DNA from: Deferrisoma camini S3R1 | GTDB lineage: Bacteria; Desulfobacterota; Deferrisomatia; Deferrisomatales; Deferrisomataceae | Reading direction: 5' to 3' | NCBI RefSeq assembly: GCF_000526155.1 | Contig: NZ_JAFN01000001.1 | Span: 2,195,014-2,259,013, forward strand | DNA length: 64,000 bases | Notes under the pieces: generated by a model | Seen by the model: only the letters and a program-made list of their open reading frames with translations | Databases searched by the model: none | Told to the model about the DNA's origin: nothing | Shown: positions 61,587 through 64,000 of the stretch, piece by piece | Layout of the letters: every line of letters begins with the position of its first letter | How positions within the stretch are numbered: position 1 is the first letter of the stretch | Translations under genes and position numbers: made by a program

Positions 61587-63053
61587 GTGAAGCGGCGCAT
61601 GATCTCCGCCCTGGTCGTGGCGGCTTTGGCTTGTGGACCGGTCCTGGCGGCCGAGACCCTGTTCGTGGACGTGACCCGGAAGGCCGGGGTGGGCGACGCC
61701 GGCAACGGCAAGGGCGTGGCGTTTGCCGACATCGACAACGACGGCGACTGGGACCTGTACGTGTCGAACAAGGGCGGAGCCAACCGTCTGTACCGCAACA
61801 ACGGCGACGGCACGTTCACCGACATCACGGCCGAGGCCGGCGACAACTTGGGGGATGCCGGCTTCGCCATGGGGTCGATCTTCTTCGACTTCGACAACGA
61901 CGGGTGGGTGGACCTCTACCTCGCCAAGGGCGGCCGGTACGAGGTGGAGGCCAACCGCCTGCTCAGGAACGTGGGCGGCCGGTTCGTGGACGTGACCGAG
62001 ACGGCGGGGGTGGGGTCCAAGGCGTTCACCTATGCCGCGGCCGCGGCCGACTACGACAACGACGGGTACTTGGACCTGTACCTGGCCAACTACGGCGTGG
62101 GCGCCAAGAACCAGCTGTTTCACAACAACGGGGACGGAACGTTCACCGAGGTCACCGACCAGGCGGGCGTGGGCGACCGGTCGTGGTCGTGGATGGCGGT
62201 GTGGGCCGACGTGAACGGGGACGGGTGGCAGGACCTGTACGTGGTGAACGGCCGGTACCCGGCTGGCGAGCCGAACCGGCTGTACCTGAACAACCGGGAC
62301 GGCACGTTCCGGGAGGTGAGCCGGGAGGCCGGCGTGGCGGACGCCAACTGGGGCCTGGGCGCGGCCTTTGCCGACGTGGACTCGGACGGCGACCTGGACC
62401 TGTTCGTGTCCAACTATGTCGGACCCAACGCCCTGTACCTGAACGACGGCACCGGTCGGTTCACCGAGGTGGGGGCCCAAGCCGGTCTGGCCGACGAGGG
62501 GTGGGGCAAGGGCCCTGCTTTCGGAGACATCGATCACGACGGCGACCTGGACCTGTACGAGGGCGACTGCAAGGTGGCGAACCAGCTCTACCGCAACAAC
62601 GGGGACGGTACCTTCACGAACATCGCGGACCGCAACCCGGACGTGCGGTGCGAGACCGTGCGGACCAAGGGCACGATGTTCGCCGACGTGGACTCGGACG
62701 GGGACCTGGACCTGTACGTGGTGAACTGGGGCGTGGAGAACCGGCTGTTGCGCAACACGCTCGACGACGGCAACTGGCTCAAGGTGCGGCTCGTGGGCAC
62801 CCTGTCGAACCGCATGGCCGTGGGCTCCCGGGTGTGGGTGCGCCGGGAAGGCAAGTTGGTGGGCATGGCCGAGCTCCCCACGGCCTCCGGATTTTGCGCC
62901 CAACCCCCCCAGGAGCTCCTCTTCGGGGTCCAGGCCGGCAGCACCTACACCGTAGAGGTGCGGTTCCCGAGCGGGGCCCGCAAGGTCCTCACTGGGATCA
63001 CTCCCGGCCGGGTGCTCACCATCGAGGAGCCGCGTGAGCTCGCTTCCCGCTGA
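61587..63053 (+). CDS. Exported FG-GAP/VCBS beta-propeller protein with C-terminal ASPIC/UnbV domain
   Basis: 488 residues. A signal peptide (MISALVVAALACGPVLA) precedes seven repeats with the calcium loop D-x-D/N-x-D-G-x-x-D-L (DIDNDGDWDLY, DFDNDGWVDLY, DYDNDGYLDLY, DVNGDGWQDLY, DVDSDGDLDLF, DIDHDGDLDLY, DVDSDGDLDLY), consistent with a seven-blade propeller. The end (NWLKVRLVGTLSNRMAVGSRVWV, then GVQAGSTYTVEVRFPSG) matches ASPIC/UnbV. It probably binds calcium and a ligand or partner outside the cytoplasm. GTG start with AAGGAGG 6 nt upstream. The next gene begins 4 nt after its stop. Confidence 0.92.
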   Translation: MKRRMISALVVAALACGPVLAAETLFVDVTRKAGVGDAGNGKGVAFADIDNDGDWDLYVSNKGGANRLYRNNGDGTFTDITAEAGDNLGDAGFAMGSIFFDFDNDGWVDLYLAKGGRYEVEANRLLRNVGGRFVDVTETAGVGSKAFTYAAAAADYDNDGYLDLYLANYGVGAKNQLFHNNGDGTFTEVTDQAGVGDRSWSWMAVWADVNGDGWQDLYVVNGRYPAGEPNRLYLNNRDGTFREVSREAGVADANWGLGAAFADVDSDGDLDLFVSNYVGPNALYLNDGTGRFTEVGAQAGLADEGWGKGPAFGDIDHDGDLDLYEGDCKVANQLYRNNGDGTFTNIADRNPDVRCETVRTKGTMFADVDSDGDLDLYVVNWGVENRLLRNTLDDGNWLKVRLVGTLSNRMAVGSRVWVRREGKLVGMAELPTASGFCAQPPQELLFGVQAGSTYTVEVRFPSGARKVLTGITPGRVLTIEEPRELASR

Positions 63054-63057
63054 GCGG

Positions 63058-64000
63058 GTGCCTCGAGCGGAACCAAGCAGGGCTGCCCAGGGGCAGCCCT
63101 TTTGTTCGTCCGCAGGGGGGCTGGCGCTTCTGGCCCTGTCGGCCGGGGTGCTGGCCTATGAGCTCCTCCTGCTGCGGCTGTTCTCGGTGCTCATGTGGTA
63201 CCACTTCGCCAGCCTCACCATCGGGGTCGCGCTTCTGGGGCTGTCGGCCGGAGCGGTCTGGGTGGGCCTGGTGCGGCGCCCAGGCCCGGCGCTGGTTCGA
63301 TGGGGCGCCGCCGGGTTCGGCGTGGGGGTGCTGGGGTTCCTGGCTGGGCTCGTGGCCGTTCACTTCAGCCCCCGCCTCGCGGCCTGGGCCCTGGCGCCGT
63401 TCCACCAACCGTTCTTCCAACCGTTCGCGCGCACCCTGGCCGCGCTTCCCGACTCCGGCATCGGGTGGAGGGTGGCCGCCCTGGCCGGGGCCGCGGGGCT
63501 TCCGTTTTTGGGGGCCGGCGTGGCACTGGCCGCGGCGCTCTCGGCAGGGAGGGGCCGGATCCACCGCACCTATGCCTGGATCCTGGGCGGTTCCGGGATC
63601 GGGGCCGCGGCCGTTCCGGCGGCCCTCACGGTGTGGAGCGCGCCGGCTGCCTTGGCCGCGGTGGCGTCCCTGGCCTTCGCCGCTGCCGCAGGGCGAAGAC
63701 GCGCCCCGCCCGGTACGATCCTCGTGCTGCTGGCCGGGTGCGCCCTGGCCTGGGGCCTGGACGCCACCGGCGCAGCCGAGCTGCCCCTGGCCCGGGGCCG
63801 GTACGAGCCGGGCCTGCTGGCCGTGCGGTGGAACCCCATGAGCCGGGTGGCCGCTTACCCTTTGGCCCCGGGCGAGGCCGCCCGGCCGTTCGGGCTCTCG
63901 CCGAGGTACCGGGGTCCCCACCCGCAGCAGCTCGGGCTCGTGGTGGACGACTCAGGCTACACCAACCTGTACGAGGGGGGTGCCGCCCGGGCCAACCCGG
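63058..64000 (+). CDS. Multi-pass membrane protein, N-terminal part (runs off the window), spermidine-synthase-like family
   Basis: The frame is open to the window end, at least 314 residues. Hydrophobic helices follow each other from about residue 22 (LALLALSAGVLAYELLLLRLF, then FASLTIGVALLGLSAGAVWVG), the usual opening of large membrane proteins with a C-terminal spermidine-synthase/methyltransferase-like domain that would lie beyond the window. The GTG at 63058 is 4 nt after the previous stop but has no ribosome site. A terminator-like hairpin lies inside the proposed first codons, so a later start is likely. Partial. Confidence 0.7.
   Translation, partial: MPRAEPSRAAQGQPFCSSAGGLALLALSAGVLAYELLLLRLFSVLMWYHFASLTIGVALLGLSAGAVWVGLVRRPGPALVRWGAAGFGVGVLGFLAGLVAVHFSPRLAAWALAPFHQPFFQPFARTLAALPDSGIGWRVAALAGAAGLPFLGAGVALAAALSAGRGRIHRTYAWILGGSGIGAAAVPAALTVWSAPAALAAVASLAFAAAAGRRRAPPGTILVLLAGCALAWGLDATGAAELPLARGRYEPGLLAVRWNPMSRVAAYPLAPGEAARPFGLSPRYRGPHPQQLGLVVDDSGYTNLYEGGAARANP
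63079..63103 (+). terminator. Intrinsic terminator-like hairpin after the FG-GAP/ASPIC gene
   Basis: A 9-bp stem (63079-63087 with 63092-63100), 4-nt loop, then TTTT and TTG. It is 26 nt after the stop and overlaps the earliest possible start of the next frame. Confidence 0.7.

Noticed and set aside
63158-63841. Cys/Ser/Pro/Trp-rich plus-strand frame within the last gene
   Set aside because: The alternative frame has regular hydrophobic helices and remains open to the window end. The Cys-rich frame is a shadow.

Overview
The window is a very GC-rich (roughly 70%) bacterial chromosome segment with tightly packed genes, frequent 1-26 nt overlaps and no plasmid, phage or CRISPR signature. The gene order thrS-infC-rpmI-rplT-pheS-pheT-ihfA-merR, a multiheme cytochrome c, a tungsten-type aldehyde:ferredoxin oxidoreductase, a beta-keto acid cleavage enzyme and a TatB-like/TatC pair point to a Desulfobacterota ('Deltaproteobacteria') organism, probably a thermophilic or anaerobic respirer of the Deferrisoma type. 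That placement is an inference from gene content, not from a marker-gene tree.

Layout. 1-7.2 kb: the C-terminal part of an RNase E/G with a long Arg/Lys-rich tail, a serine-synthesis pair (class V aminotransferase and serA), hisZ and purA. 7.2-7.5 kb: tRNA-Lys and tRNA-Glu behind a near-consensus promoter and ahead of a strong terminator. 7.5-20.5 kb: mixed housekeeping and accessory genes: cupin, MGMT, an HDAC-like deacetylase, a thioesterase, a pentaheme cytochrome, a 4-hydroxylaminobenzoate-lyase-like protein, UDP-sugar enzymes (uronate epimerase, phosphohexomutase, UDP-glucose dehydrogenase), coaBC and a BepA-like M48 lipoprotein protease.

20.5-39.5 kb is an accessory catabolic region of two adjoining, separately promoted blocks. 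Block 1 is IclR regulator, BKACE (beta-keto acid cleavage), LivJHMGF-type uptake, AOR and class III aminotransferase. Block 2 is DppDFABC-type uptake, a lysine-6-dehydrogenase/saccharopine-dehydrogenase-like enzyme, an XRE helix-turn-helix protein fused to a DctP (TRAP solute-binding) domain, and an MmgE/PrpD protein, with most adjacent genes overlapping by 1-23 nt. The XRE-DctP fusion, without a signal peptide, looks like a periplasmic binding fold recruited as an intracellular ligand sensor. It is the most striking single protein here.

39.5-47.6 kb (minus strand): tRNA-Pro, the translation operon (infC apparently starting with ATC) and tRNA-Val. 47.7-49 kb: tatB-like/tatC. 49.4-59 kb (minus strand): LysR regulator, DUF3786 Fe-S protein, B12/radical SAM protein, Maf, Dus, an exported protein of unknown function, hfq, miaA and mutL. 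59-64 kb (plus strand): a lone receiver protein, a porin with a long leader and a textbook terminator, a seven-repeat FG-GAP/ASPIC protein, and the start of a multi-pass membrane protein that runs off the end.

Non-coding structure. Two copies of a 237-bp MITE-like element (23494-23730 and 49203-49439, opposite orientations) begin and end in CTAG. Each supplies the TAG stop codon of the gene it follows, in the same orientation relative to that gene. A second nested-inverted-repeat element lies beside copy 2. Short ACGTCC-type repeats also sit at gene ends, including stop codons.
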